64,000 nucleotides of DNA, from the NCBI GenBank assembly GCA_903939115.1, contig CAJAFV010000046.1, positions 1 through 64,000 of the forward strand, written 5' to 3'. The position numbers and the translations under genes were made by a program. Within the stretch, counting starts at the first letter, position 1; each line of letters opens with the position of its first letter. Below are positions 1-8,944 of the stretch, piece by piece. The stretch comes from an uncultured Geobacteraceae bacterium. GTDB taxonomy: Bacteria > Desulfobacterota > Desulfuromonadia > Geobacterales > Pseudopelobacteraceae. The notes under the pieces were generated by a model. It was not told where the DNA came from. It saw nothing but the letters and a program-made list of their open reading frames with translations, and ran no database searches.

Positions 1-141
1 AAATAACATGGCTGATTAATTGGAAGGATTATTTTGGCGTATGGGAAAAATCCACATTTGCTCCACATTTGCTCCATATTGCTGGTCTATAGTGCAACCA
101 TGACGGGTTCACCCTATCAAAGAGCCAAGTTGTAGGGAGTA

Positions 142-399
142 ATGATGAATAAGCATAGACATGCTGAACGATTGTCTTGGGTTTCAAGCGGGGTCATGGA
201 AGTGAATAATTCCTGTTATGGGTGTTTTCTCGACAATATTTCTAACACAGGTGCGTTGATACGCTTTAGCGAGACGGACGCACCTACGTTAAAACCTGGT
301 GCGGTTTGTAAGCTCAAAGTAATACTGCTGAACGTTATTGAATATCCATGCAAGATCGTTCGAATTAATTATCCCAAGGTTGGAATCCTTTTCTTGTGA
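142..399 (+). CDS. PilZ-domain protein, short
   Basis: An 85-residue protein with the two PilZ signatures: RxxxR at residues 6-10 (RHAER) and NxSxxG at 32-37 (NISNTG). In PilZ domains these bind cyclic di-GMP. The ATG at 142 follows a GGGAG ribosome site. The protein stops soon after the last expected beta strand, so it is a minimal PilZ domain, slightly shorter than the usual 100 or so residues. It lies 62 bp before a run of exported-protein genes. Binding of c-di-GMP is inferred from the motifs only; a 3' truncation is possible. Confidence 0.75.
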   Translation: MMNKHRHAERLSWVSSGVMEVNNSCYGCFLDNISNTGALIRFSETDAPTLKPGAVCKLKVILLNVIEYPCKIVRINYPKVGILFL

Positions 400-460
400 A
401 ACAGATATGCTCGTATGGCGAAAATGTACTAATGATTACGACGAAAATAGGAGAAATATC

Positions 461-877
461 ATGAACACGATAATACGTATTTTGACAATGCTCGCTTTTG
501 TAATACTGCTTTCCCCATTGGCAGGCTATGCAGACGGGCCATATGGTGGCGGCTATCGTCATGGAGGTGGCGGCTACTATCGTGGGGGTGGTTACTATCA
601 CGGAGGAGGAGGCGGTATATGGATTACCCCCGGCTGGGGTCCTTGGTATGGGGGATATTACCCCTACTACTATGCAGCGCCTCCAGTCATAGTTGAACGC
701 CCAAGTATTGAATATTACTACCAGCAGACACCACAACTGGCTCCGCAGCAGGAAGAAGAGCCTGTTTACTGGTATTACTGTAAAAACCCCGAGGGGTACT
801 ACCCGTATGTTCAGCACTGTCCGGATGGGTGGATGAAAGTTGTGCCAAAACCGCCTACGCCCAACAAGGAGAAATAG
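461..877 (+). CDS. Exported glycine/tyrosine-rich protein
   Basis: The start at 461 is chosen because AGGAGA lies just upstream and the product then opens with a clear signal peptide (residues 1-24, hydrophobic core LAFVILLSPLAG). The mature part has GGGYY/GGGGY repeats (about residues 27-55), a Trp/Tyr-rich stretch, and a C-terminal module with WYYCKNPEGYYPY and HCPDGW, holding two cysteines. The same C-terminal module occurs in exported proteobacterial proteins found beside glycine-zipper lipoproteins, which is the arrangement here. Two bases separate it from the next gene. Its function is unknown; an envelope structural role is inferred. A longer in-frame start at 338 would overlap the PilZ gene and destroy the signal peptide. 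Confidence 0.8.
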   Translation: MNTIIRILTMLAFVILLSPLAGYADGPYGGGYRHGGGGYYRGGGYYHGGGGGIWITPGWGPWYGGYYPYYYAAPPVIVERPSIEYYYQQTPQLAPQQEEEPVYWYYCKNPEGYYPYVQHCPDGWMKVVPKPPTPNKEK

Positions 878-879
878 TC

Positions 880-1464
880 ATGCGAAAGTTTATCGTACGT
901 TTTTGTACAGTACTTTCTTTCTCTACTGTTTCTGCATGTGCCACAATTCCGCCCGGTCCAAGTGTCACGATCGTGCCTGCACGAGGCAAGCCGTTTGAAC
1001 TGTTCCAGCAGGATGATGCTTTATGCAGAAGATGGGCGGAGCAGCAGATTGGCATCTCCCCTCAGGAAGTGGCAAATAAAGATACTGCCACGGGTGCAAT
1101 AGTTGGTACGGGAGTCGGTGCAGGGCTTGGAGCGTTAACCGGCGCTGCATCCGGTCAGGCGGGAGAGGGCGCACTCATTGGCGGCGCCGTAGGGATGCTT
1201 GCAGGTGCAGCTTCCGGCTCTGATTCGGGACGGATGTCCGGCCAGGAGGTGCAACGACGGTACGACAATGCCTATATTCAGTGCATGTACGCTAAAGACA
1301 ATCATATTCTCGGGCAGAGCAGATGGGATAGACGGTACTATTACAGGAGTAATGTCGTCTTACCTCCGCCTCCGCCGACAGCCCGGTCACGATCAAATGA
1401 ATCTATTCCTCCTCCGCCTCCTGGTGCCAGGCCTCAGACTCCGCCAGAACTGATGGATAAATAG
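880..1464 (+). CDS. Glycine-zipper lipoprotein
   Basis: The start at 880 follows AAGGAG and gives a 194-residue product. The N-terminus is a lipoprotein signal with VSAC at residues 17-20, so Cys20 is probably lipidated. Residues 71-113 form a glycine-zipper segment of repeated GxxxG spacing (GTGVGAGLGALTGAASG), typical of small proteins that insert into or pack against membranes. The C-terminus is proline-rich with two PPPPP runs. It is directly downstream of the Gly/Tyr-rich exported gene and is probably co-transcribed. Precise function unknown; an outer-membrane-associated lipoprotein is the best reading. Confidence 0.8.
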   Translation: MRKFIVRFCTVLSFSTVSACATIPPGPSVTIVPARGKPFELFQQDDALCRRWAEQQIGISPQEVANKDTATGAIVGTGVGAGLGALTGAASGQAGEGALIGGAVGMLAGAASGSDSGRMSGQEVQRRYDNAYIQCMYAKDNHILGQSRWDRRYYYRSNVVLPPPPPTARSRSNESIPPPPPGARPQTPPELMDK

Positions 1465-1604
1465 GGAGCATACAGAGATCCTGATGACTCCGTTCGAAAA
1501 CCCAAACAAGACAAATAACATCTTATTATTCCCTTGTAATATTGTTTGATATCTGTTCTTCTGGCATAAGCAATATAATCAGGCAAACCTCTGGAGGAAA
1601 TAAG

Positions 1605-2348
1605 ATGAACTGTTCAAAAAATGCCCTTGTAGGTTTCTGTGTACTAGTCGTTTCAGTACTTCAATTTGGTTGCGGCGTTGAAGGTGGAACAAACGCCCCG
1701 GCAACAAAACTGACTGCATCAGTCGTTTCATCTGACGCTGATGTCACTGCTCACGTTCACACAGTGACTGTTCCCTTCACCGATGTTTCGGCTGCACCGA
1801 CTTCCGACGCCTATCAGTTCAGAAGTGAGGCCACCAACGGCCATTCTCACGTGGTTGCTATTTCAAAGCAGCAGATGATCGATTTAAACAACGGCATGAG
1901 GCTCACTCTTACATCATCTACGCCGAATTCAGGAACCAGCAGTCATACACACTCCTGGAGTATCCAGGGCGGCAGTCTGCTTTATGAGAAGAATTGCTAT
2001 AACTGCCATAGCAATGACAAACGAAATCATAGTCCGATGAATGTTTCTTTTAACTCCAGTCAGGCTATGGCTGTAATAAATCCTGGCAGCGCACCGCTTT
2101 CAGCTTCAACTGCAGCAACACCGGATCCAAATTATTCAACATCAACCGTTGTATCACTTGATGGAGCCTCTCTCTATGCAGCGAATTGTGCCGGATGTCA
2201 CGGGACATTGGCAACTTCATCCAAGAAGAACAGAACATCTGCTCAAATTAAAACTGCCATCACCAGTAATACCAATGGAATGGCCTCATTGGGAGCTTTG
2301 TCCGATGCCCAGTTACAGGCTATTGCAACAGCACTGCTATTAAACTAA
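1605..2348 (+). CDS. Dihaem c-type cytochrome, lipoprotein-like, with HxH motifs
   Basis: The start at 1605 follows GGAGGAAATAAG. The 247-residue product has a hydrophobic leader ending near Cys23 (QFGC, a loose lipobox) and two haem c attachment motifs, CYNCH at 131-135 and CAGCH at 195-199. The second is followed by a Met-containing loop and a C-terminal helix as in small cytochrome c domains. Between leader and haems are three HxH pairs (HVH 50-52, HSH 80-82, HTH 114-116), which is unusual and could bind metal. Location should be periplasm or outer membrane. Sixteen bases separate it from the FKBP gene, so co-expression is likely. The electron-transfer partner is unknown. Confidence 0.85.
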   Translation: MNCSKNALVGFCVLVVSVLQFGCGVEGGTNAPATKLTASVVSSDADVTAHVHTVTVPFTDVSAAPTSDAYQFRSEATNGHSHVVAISKQQMIDLNNGMRLTLTSSTPNSGTSSHTHSWSIQGGSLLYEKNCYNCHSNDKRNHSPMNVSFNSSQAMAVINPGSAPLSASTAATPDPNYSTSTVVSLDGASLYAANCAGCHGTLATSSKKNRTSAQIKTAITSNTNGMASLGALSDAQLQAIATALLLN

Positions 2349-2364
2349 ATCTCAAGGAGAAATT

Positions 2365-3027
2365 ATGTACCGACTACTTATAATCATGCTTGTGTGCCTT
2401 CTCGCTACCCCGCTATTTGCTGCCGAACCGGTCAGAACTGATGAACAGAAAACGTTCTATGCAATCGGCCTGATTGTAGCCCGACAGCTTTCCGTATTCA
2501 ACCTGACTCCTCCAGAAATAGAGTTGGTAAAACAGGGTCTGAGTGACTCGATGGCTAAAGGTTCTCCAGTAGTGGAATTGGAGTCATATGAGGAAAAAAT
2601 CCAAGAATTGGCACTAAAGCGTCGTGGTGAACAGAGTGAAAGAATGGCTGCTGTCGACAAGAAGTTTCTTGAAAAGGCTGCTCAGGAAAAAGGGGCCGTC
2701 AAATCTGAATCCGGTCTTATCTATTTCTCTTTGAAAGAAGGATCTGGTGCATCTCCGAAAGTGACAGATACGGTCATGGTCAACTATCGCGGCGCGCTCA
2801 CTGATGGCAAGGAGTTCGATAGCTCCTATAAGCGTAACGAGCCACTTGAAATCAAAGTGGACAGCGTAATTCCATGCTGGGCCGAAGGAGTGCAAAAGAT
2901 GAAGGTTGGCGGCAAAACAAAACTGCTTTGCCCTTCGCAGCTCGCCTATGGCGAGGAAGGCGCCGGAGATATACCGCCGGGCGCGGCATTAGTTTTCGAG
3001 GTGGAGTTGCTCAGCATCAAGAACTGA
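2365..3027 (+). CDS. FKBP-type peptidyl-prolyl cis-trans isomerase, exported
   Basis: A 220-residue Mip/FkpA-type protein: signal peptide (about 1-19, ending LFAAEP), a helical N-terminal dimerisation region (about 25-115, with charged helices around EKIQELALKRRGEQ) and a C-terminal FKBP domain from about 120. The FKBP core shows VNYRGALTDGKEFDSSY, a WAEGVQKMKVGGK stretch and the PPGAALVFEVELL ending. It catalyses proline isomerisation in periplasmic folding. AAGGAG precedes the ATG. Its place between a cytochrome and a lipoprotein gene suggests a folding helper for the exported proteins of this cluster, which is inference. Confidence 0.92.
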   Translation: MYRLLIIMLVCLLATPLFAAEPVRTDEQKTFYAIGLIVARQLSVFNLTPPEIELVKQGLSDSMAKGSPVVELESYEEKIQELALKRRGEQSERMAAVDKKFLEKAAQEKGAVKSESGLIYFSLKEGSGASPKVTDTVMVNYRGALTDGKEFDSSYKRNEPLEIKVDSVIPCWAEGVQKMKVGGKTKLLCPSQLAYGEEGAGDIPPGAALVFEVELLSIKN

Positions 3028-3087
3028 TATCTGTTCGCTATACATGACTTAATTCATAATCTCACAAATTCTTTATAAGGCACATGA

Positions 3088-4467
3088 ATGAAAATCAAAC
3101 TATTTGCTCTATCCATTCTTTCCATACAGCTTTCCGCCTGTGTTTCAACCACTCCGCAACTCTATCGTGGCGATATGGAACTGGTAAATGTTTCCGGCGA
3201 TTCATGTGCAGAGTTTGAAAAGGATAATACCCACATCCAGCTTGAATTAATTTTAAAGCAGTTCAAATCAAATAAAGGCCAACAAATAACAGGGTATCTA
3301 AGCGGTCCAGACATTCAAACCGGCAAACTTTCCGGCAGTGATGTCACCCAACTTCAGGTGGCATATCCAGACGAGACAGACTCAATTGCGCAAGGGCACT
3401 CCCTGCTTCTGGCACCCACTCCTGATGGCGGTATAAACGGTGAGCTTCATGAAAAGCCGGTAAGTTCATCAGGATGCTATTTTGTAAACGCTGCCATCAG
3501 GCTGAAGCATGCCGCCAATGAAAGTGAGGCTACGGTTGCGTTTGATCGTCAGCAGAAACTGTTTGTAGCTGATACCCTTTTTCACAAAGGGCAGGTCCAG
3601 TTGAAAGCCAACAGCCCGGAGGAGGCCTTGCGTAATTTTAGCGAAAGCCAAAGGCTGCGCAACGAAGAGTATCCTTTGGAATCAGGCAGTCCCTATCGGG
3701 CATTTGCCATTGCAACTGCCCATATGATGGCCGGTCGGTCCGGTGATGCAGTGAAAACCCTCCGTAATCTGCTCAATGAAAAACAGATCGCAGAAGATGT
3801 AACTCGTCAAAGGCACTTCGGGGTAATCCGAAGTCTTTGTGCGTATACATTTGAAGCAAAAGATGATGTACGAAAAATAGCTGCAGAGCAACTCTTGGAC
3901 GGCTTGGCACATGATTCAAATGGACCGGGTGAAGACGGGGCCGTTTTTGCTGAATGCTATCTGGAATTGGGGCAGAATCGGATAGATCAAGAGGAGCCAG
4001 ATGAAGCGATAGAATGTTTTCAGAAGGCTCTCGCTCTGAATCCAAATGATGCAGATAGCATCGGCGGGATTGTGATGAGTAACGTAGTAAAGGGAAACCT
4101 GACAGAAGGGCGCACATTTTTACAGGAACATTCACAGGTGATGATTGACAAAACCGGCAGCGAAAACTACAACGCCGGTCTGCTGCGTCTATACGCCACA
4201 GAGGCAAAGCAGGCGGAGAGAGAGCATGATTATATGCGAGCGGAGCCACTCTTACGCGAAGCGCTCAAAATATCCCCAAACGAGCGAGCCCTCATAATAG
4301 ACCTGGCCACTGTTCTGGAAAAAATTGACAAGAGGGACGAAGCGCAAAAATTATTAGAAACAGCCAGCTCAAATTGCAGTGATGAACCCTGTCGACGTGA
4401 TTATGCGAGAGCACTGGCACGCCAAAAACAAATTGAGAAAATTGTGGATCGCCTGGGGACGGAGTAA
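3088..4467 (+). CDS. TPR-repeat lipoprotein
   Basis: A 459-residue protein opening with a lipoprotein signal (LSAC, Cys18). The first 150 or so residues are beta-rich and unassigned. From about residue 155 onward there are TPR-like helical pairs, clearest around residues 290-325 (ALALNPNDAD is the typical TPR turn) and 375-430 (ALKISPNERALI). TPR arrays scaffold protein interactions. The ATG lies 60 bp after the FKBP gene behind TAAGGCAC. It closes the exported-protein run; the next genes are on the other strand. Its partner proteins are unknown. Confidence 0.85.
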   Translation: MKIKLFALSILSIQLSACVSTTPQLYRGDMELVNVSGDSCAEFEKDNTHIQLELILKQFKSNKGQQITGYLSGPDIQTGKLSGSDVTQLQVAYPDETDSIAQGHSLLLAPTPDGGINGELHEKPVSSSGCYFVNAAIRLKHAANESEATVAFDRQQKLFVADTLFHKGQVQLKANSPEEALRNFSESQRLRNEEYPLESGSPYRAFAIATAHMMAGRSGDAVKTLRNLLNEKQIAEDVTRQRHFGVIRSLCAYTFEAKDDVRKIAAEQLLDGLAHDSNGPGEDGAVFAECYLELGQNRIDQEEPDEAIECFQKALALNPNDADSIGGIVMSNVVKGNLTEGRTFLQEHSQVMIDKTGSENYNAGLLRLYATEAKQAEREHDYMRAEPLLREALKISPNERALIIDLATVLEKIDKRDEAQKLLETASSNCSDEPCRRDYARALARQKQIEKIVDRLGTE

Positions 4468-4550
4468 GTAAACGCAGAACACATACAGGCATCGCAAACA
4501 ATATGAAATCGCGGGGCAAGAATCCATGGGATTTTGAAGTGACACAGAGT

Positions 4551-5084
4551 TCAAAAGAAAAGGAAGAATCCATTCAGGAAATATACAACCCCCACCAGAC
4601 CGACACTGACCCCAAGAAGCCAGACCAGTTTCTTCTTTATCAACGCCGCTATTGAAGAGAGAAGAATTGCTATCTGTAAATATATGACGGCAATACCGAA
4701 TATTTGGGAGTGTTGCTGAGCATCATTCCGTACTTGTTCAAATCGCTTGGCCTCAGCTTGTATTTCATTCTTTTCAGCATCATATTTTTTGGACTTTTTC
4801 TCATACTCCTCAATTTTTTTTGCATACTCAGCAGTTGCCTGAGGTGACATTTTGCCTGCAGTTTTTAACTCAAGTTCTATTTTGTCTTTTTGCATATCAT
4901 AGATGTAGCTTTTAATGCTTTTGGCCTGGAAATATGCCCACTGATCAGATGCCTGCGTCTGACTCATAACCGACCTTGTTGAATATCCACCACCTTTGAA
5001 TGTTGCAAGAGTTGCACAAACAGCAAGAATAACTGTAGTTAATGCCAGGTAGTTAAGCCACGTATCTTTTTTCTCTTCTGCCAT
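4551..5084 (-). CDS. DUF4337 family inner-membrane protein
   Basis: A 177-residue protein with a first membrane helix near residues 12-28 (LALTTVILAVCATLATF), a charged coiled-coil middle (about 60-115, Lys/Glu-rich) and two C-terminal membrane helices. The TRSVMSQTQASDQWAYFQAKSIK block is the hallmark I associate with DUF4337. A strong CAGGAGG site sits upstream of the ATG at 5084. Function is uncharacterised in the family. It faces the TPR lipoprotein gene tail to tail and follows the adenosine deaminase-like gene on the same strand with a 54-bp gap. Confidence 0.8.
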   Translation of the reverse strand: MAEEKKDTWLNYLALTTVILAVCATLATFKGGGYSTRSVMSQTQASDQWAYFQAKSIKSYIYDMQKDKIELELKTAGKMSPQATAEYAKKIEEYEKKSKKYDAEKNEIQAEAKRFEQVRNDAQQHSQIFGIAVIYLQIAILLSSIAALIKKKLVWLLGVSVGLVGVVYFLNGFFLFF

Positions 5085-5138
5085 TATGAAAATCCTCCTG
5101 TTGCTGAATTTATAATCAATAATTCGTAACTCATAAAA

Positions 5139-6650
5139 TCAATTCAGCTTGCCACCCGTTCTGGTCAATTTTGCAATGGAAGCCTCAAATCGATCAAAGC
5201 GCCGGCTTAGGGCTTTTAGCTCTATAGCCTTTTCTTCCTCCTGTAAGAAGGAATAGCGGATGCTATTATAGACGACCTCCTTCAGTTCATTGTATGTTGG
5301 CTTGTAACGACTGACAAAGAGCGCATATTCACTGCTTAAGTTATTCCGCGATACGCCGGGGTCATCGGTTGAGATTACAAGCGGAACATGATAGCGGCGA
5401 TACAGGTTAACCGGATGAGCCTCATTTTTTATACCGAGAATGAACTCGTTGCTCGTAAGGTTCACTTCCACGGCTATTTTCTGCGTTTTCATTACTTCAA
5501 GCAATTCTAAAGCGTTAGACTCGTGACCGATATCCACACCATGCCCGATGCGTTTCGCCCCTGCGACCTCAACGGCGTCATGGATATGGAATGTCAGTCC
5601 CTCTGGCGGGACCATTCCTAAAGCCAATTCTCCCGCGTGTAGAGACAGCTTGGTGCTGGGAAATAGCTGCTTCAAAAATTTAAACATATGCATATGCAGT
5701 TTGTAGTCTCGCATGGCCACATAGCCATTTTCCGGGCCAACGATATTCACCCCGACGAGCAACTTGCTTTTTTGCGTGCATGCAAAAGCCGAGTACAATC
5801 CAGAAAATACTTGAGCGGGCGGGTTATTGCGAGAGACGTAACTCAGGAAGCGAATTTTGAACTCGCTGTCATCTACCCCTGCTGCAGCTTCTTCAATACT
5901 TTTTGCGTAGTTTGTAATTTTTTGCTGGGTGTCAGGATCGCTGGCCATTAAGTCTGCATATGCAGACAATACCTGATATATATCTTTTTCAGAAGCATTC
6001 TGGGGGAGATCATTTATCTGTTTGGCTAAATTGGGATTGTTGATATCTGGAGCACTTTTAAACATTGTTTCAAGGTACTGGAGATTTTCGGCCTTTGCTC
6101 TCACTTTCAGGATGTTTAGCCCCTCTCTGGCTGAATAGTTGGACGCCGCCGAGAAGTAGCCAAAAGTATCAAAAAACTGTTGATCTGGTGCATTCTGTTC
6201 GTGGTAATGGTTGTTGTAGTCCTTGTTAGACCAGCGTTTGAGCACTTCCCGATAAAAGGCTTTGTCGTTGCGAACGGCATCGGCTGTAAGGCATTTCTTC
6301 CGGCCTGCCTCTGATATTAGCGGTTTTGTCTCAATACGAAATTTTTCCACCTGGAGGACTGCGTCATTTTCGTTGTAAATACAGTATTTAAGCTTCTCCA
6401 GCCAATCTATGTATGTTTCCGCATAGAGAGAGCCGGAATAGTGATTGTGAAGGTCGGCACCTTTGGGAAGCATCGTCATAATGAGATTTAGTTCAGCACC
6501 ATTATTGATTGTGCCTGAAATGAGCTGCGCATAGTACTGCTCCGTCGCTTTTAAATTTCGTTGTCTGACCTGATTGCTGATGGAGGACTCTTCTGCAAAC
6601 GCTATAACTGCCTGAAGCATTATTATCATAAGCAGCAAAACTCTTCTCAT
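5139..6650 (-). CDS. Exported adenosine deaminase-like amidohydrolase
   Basis: The start at 6650 follows AGAGGG and gives a 503-residue protein with a signal peptide (LLLMIIMLQAVIAFAEE). Adenosine/AMP deaminase motifs are in order: the metal site ADLHNHYSGS (His68, His70), LSLHAGE with its histidine and catalytic glutamate, RIGHGVDIGHE, EVNLTSNE, and ISTDDPG with the metal aspartate. The length (about 500) and the leader resemble secreted ADGF-type deaminases more than the 330-residue cytosolic enzyme. Likely reaction: hydrolytic deamination of adenosine or a related purine nucleoside in the periplasm, for purine salvage. Substrate is not provable here. An upstream in-frame start at 6716 would hide the leader. 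Confidence 0.88.
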   Translation of the reverse strand: MRRVLLLMIIMLQAVIAFAEESSISNQVRQRNLKATEQYYAQLISGTINNGAELNLIMTMLPKGADLHNHYSGSLYAETYIDWLEKLKYCIYNENDAVLQVEKFRIETKPLISEAGRKKCLTADAVRNDKAFYREVLKRWSNKDYNNHYHEQNAPDQQFFDTFGYFSAASNYSAREGLNILKVRAKAENLQYLETMFKSAPDINNPNLAKQINDLPQNASEKDIYQVLSAYADLMASDPDTQQKITNYAKSIEEAAAGVDDSEFKIRFLSYVSRNNPPAQVFSGLYSAFACTQKSKLLVGVNIVGPENGYVAMRDYKLHMHMFKFLKQLFPSTKLSLHAGELALGMVPPEGLTFHIHDAVEVAGAKRIGHGVDIGHESNALELLEVMKTQKIAVEVNLTSNEFILGIKNEAHPVNLYRRYHVPLVISTDDPGVSRNNLSSEYALFVSRYKPTYNELKEVVYNSIRYSFLQEEEKAIELKALSRRFDRFEASIAKLTRTGGKLN

Positions 6651-6853
6651 AATACCCTCTTTTAAAAAAGGTTCGTCACAGAAAAAGTGACATACGATTG
6701 ATGCCAAAACGAACATTCATAATGCAATCCACTTGATTTCCCCAAAGCCACCCCCCGGAAAACGTCAACCAGTGAACATAATCGTCACCGTTCCGTGCGC
6801 TACTAATTTGTTATTGGCGTTATGTACGTCAACTCGTACTGTATATTACGGAC

Positions 6854-8176
6854 TCAATCTGTTGAGTCGGGAATCTGTGGTTGTTCAGATGCAGACCCCA
6901 TCCCTTCCGCAACTTCCTTGATAATGCCCATATCGATATAGATGGGCCGGATTTTCTCTCTGATACGTGGAAGATTCTTTGCGAATACGGCGGTACCGAC
7001 AAGGCAACATATGGCTCCGATTAAAAGTGTTGGCCGTGGCCCGATAATGCCAGCCATTGTTCCGGCTCCAATACTGCCGAACGGAACCATTCCCATAAAA
7101 GCGACCGTGAACAGACTCATTACCCTGCCACGTTTATCTTCTTCAAGAATTGTCTGGAGGATTGTGTTACTGGAGGCAATCATTGTTATTCCTCCAAATC
7201 CGGCAATCACTAAAGATAGAAACGAAATATTGATGTTGCTTGAAAGGGCAAATGACGATATTCCAGCAACAAACAATAATCCCGCCGTTACGATTAATTT
7301 GCCTAGACCTAGAACGCTGGTACGTGAAGCAAGATTGACGGTTCCGATTAAAGCTCCGCATCCCCCCGCTGTCATAAGAAAACCGTATGTATGAGCACCT
7401 CCGTGAAGAATCTCCTTGGCAAAAACGGGCACGAGAACGGCATATGGCATTCCGGTCAAACTTACCAGTGCTACCATCAATAATATACTTCGTATAGGTC
7501 CGAAGCCAAAGGCATATCTAAAACCTTCACGAAGTTCATGGAGAATATTACGATGTGGTTTCCCTCGATGGGGGCTGGGAGTGATTCTCATGGCAATAAG
7601 CGCCACCAAAACTGCCAGGTAGCTGAGACTGTTTAATATAAAGCAAATACCCTCCCCAATTGAAGCGACAAGAAGCCCCGCAATAGCCGGTCCGATAAGT
7701 CGAGCTGCCTGCACCATGGAAGAATTCAGGGCGATAGCATTACTCAGGTCCTCACGTCGCGAAACCAATTCAACAACAAATGATTGCCTGACAGGGATCT
7801 CAACTGAATTGGAGATTCCAAGTACCAGACTCAAGGCAATAAGGTGCCATACCTGTACGGTTCCGGCGAGTACATCGACTGCCAGAACTGTTGATTGAGC
7901 CATAGCGAGTATCTGGGTGGCAATCAGCAGGCTTCTGCGATTCCACCGGTCGGCAAGCACTCCTGCAAACGGTGCAAATATAAGCGTCGGAATTTGACTG
8001 GTGAAACCGATAACTCCAAGCAGAAAGGCCGAACCGGTCAGACGATAGACAAGCCAGCTCATTGCAACCTGTTGCATCCACGTTCCTATCAAGGAAACAC
8101 TCTGGCCTGCGACAAAAAAACGATAGTTTCTGGACTGTAGTGATCGCAGTAAGGTTTTTAAACCAGATAATTTCAT
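6854..8176 (-). CDS. MFS transporter (EntS/MFS_3-type exporter)
   Basis: About 440 residues with 12 predicted membrane helices. The opening LRSLQSRNYRFFVAGQ followed by SLIGTWMQQVAMSWLVYRLTGSAF is typical of the MFS_3 exporter group, and FAGVLADRWNRRSLL is the conserved MFS loop after helix 2. A second copy of the loop signature lies near EEDKRGRVMSLF. Substrate is unknown; members export siderophores or drugs. The ATG at 8176 fits family N-termini; a TTG at 8215 with AGGGA upstream is an alternative giving 453 residues. The C-terminal 50 residues extend beyond the last helix into the cytoplasm. Confidence 0.88.
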   Translation of the reverse strand: MKLSGLKTLLRSLQSRNYRFFVAGQSVSLIGTWMQQVAMSWLVYRLTGSAFLLGVIGFTSQIPTLIFAPFAGVLADRWNRRSLLIATQILAMAQSTVLAVDVLAGTVQVWHLIALSLVLGISNSVEIPVRQSFVVELVSRREDLSNAIALNSSMVQAARLIGPAIAGLLVASIGEGICFILNSLSYLAVLVALIAMRITPSPHRGKPHRNILHELREGFRYAFGFGPIRSILLMVALVSLTGMPYAVLVPVFAKEILHGGAHTYGFLMTAGGCGALIGTVNLASRTSVLGLGKLIVTAGLLFVAGISSFALSSNINISFLSLVIAGFGGITMIASSNTILQTILEEDKRGRVMSLFTVAFMGMVPFGSIGAGTMAGIIGPRPTLLIGAICCLVGTAVFAKNLPRIREKIRPIYIDMGIIKEVAEGMGSASEQPQIPDSTD

Positions 8177-8626
8177 AATAGAAATTCTTGTAACCCCAGA
8201 CAGGTAATTATGCAATATCCCTGTTCAATGCATATTAACTTCGTCAGGCACTTGTAGAATAGTCGTAACGCATTGTAATGCCTATCGGTCGTCATCACAA
8301 TAACGTGTGGTGATGGTGCTTCGGTTTACTTCCCTTTTAATGTACGGGTAGATTTCCGGATCTGAACAAAAGAAGACCGGCACAAGCTATCTATATCCAT
8401 CTCCCAGTATTCTGAAGAGAGGGATGAAACAGTCGGGTTTTATAGCTGGGAATAAAGTGGCGGCATTTTGGGTAGGAAAAATTTCCGACAACTGCCGCAG
8501 CGGTTTCAGGATGCGATCTTGAGTAATTGTTTGCACAGCATTAAGTCGGGCAAGTATACCTTCCTCAGCTTTTGCATCAATGATCGTGGAAAACGATTCT
8601 CCGGCATTTGTTTCCGTACCAGATTG
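8177..8626. other. Intergenic region, with an open frame after higA-like gene
   Basis: No complete gene is seen. On the minus strand, the reading frame of the higA-like gene stays open after its TAA for 79 more codons, to a TAG at 8387-8389, but without a start codon. That stretch reads like protein (for example QTITQDRILKPLRQLSEIFP). It may be a gene fragment left after a deletion. A weak inverted repeat CATCAC/GTGATG lies near 8295-8320. The promoter of the MFS gene must also be here, but I cannot place it with confidence. Confidence 0.35.
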
Positions 8627-8944
8627 TTAAACTGCCTTGCTTGGAACCAAGTGGATCTCGAGCTTGCATCCAACCGCCTGAGCATATTTTTTCAACGTAG
8701 CGATGGTTGGTGAATGCCGGTTCCCGGAAAGTGCTGTTTCCAAACGTGTTACCGCAGGTGGTTTTGTTCCCATTTTTTCGGCAACTTCAGCCTGTGTAAG
8801 TCCTGTTCTCTGGCGAGCCGATAGAAACTCACGCAGTAAAGTGAATTCTGTATCCAGCTCCTCGTATGCCGTGTTGAATTCCGGATCCTGCTTCCATGAA
8901 TCAACCATTTGTTTATGGGTTTTGGTAGGTGCCATTCTTTTCAT
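8627..8944 (-). CDS. XRE-family antitoxin, HigA-like
   Basis: A 105-residue protein with a Cro/C1-type helix-turn-helix at about 45-80: TGLTQAEVAEKMGTKPPAVTRLE, then TIATLKKYAQAVGCKLEI, the standard XRE layout. It is the second gene of the pair and its ATG overlaps the toxin stop codon (ATGA). Antitoxins of this kind neutralise the RelE-type toxin and repress the operon; toxin-first order is usual for higBA. Inverted repeats upstream of the toxin gene (9276-9319) are the probable operator. Confidence 0.88.
   Translation of the reverse strand: MKRMAPTKTHKQMVDSWKQDPEFNTAYEELDTEFTLLREFLSARQRTGLTQAEVAEKMGTKPPAVTRLETALSGNRHSPTIATLKKYAQAVGCKLEIHLVPSKAV

Noticed and set aside
51-82. Tandem CTCCACATTTG repeats before the PilZ gene
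   Set aside because: Only two and a partial copy of about 11 bp; too short to assign a role.
1465-1604. Cyclic di-GMP riboswitch before the cytochrome gene
   Set aside because: The conserved GEMM core sequence was not found, although such switches often precede cytochrome genes in this group.
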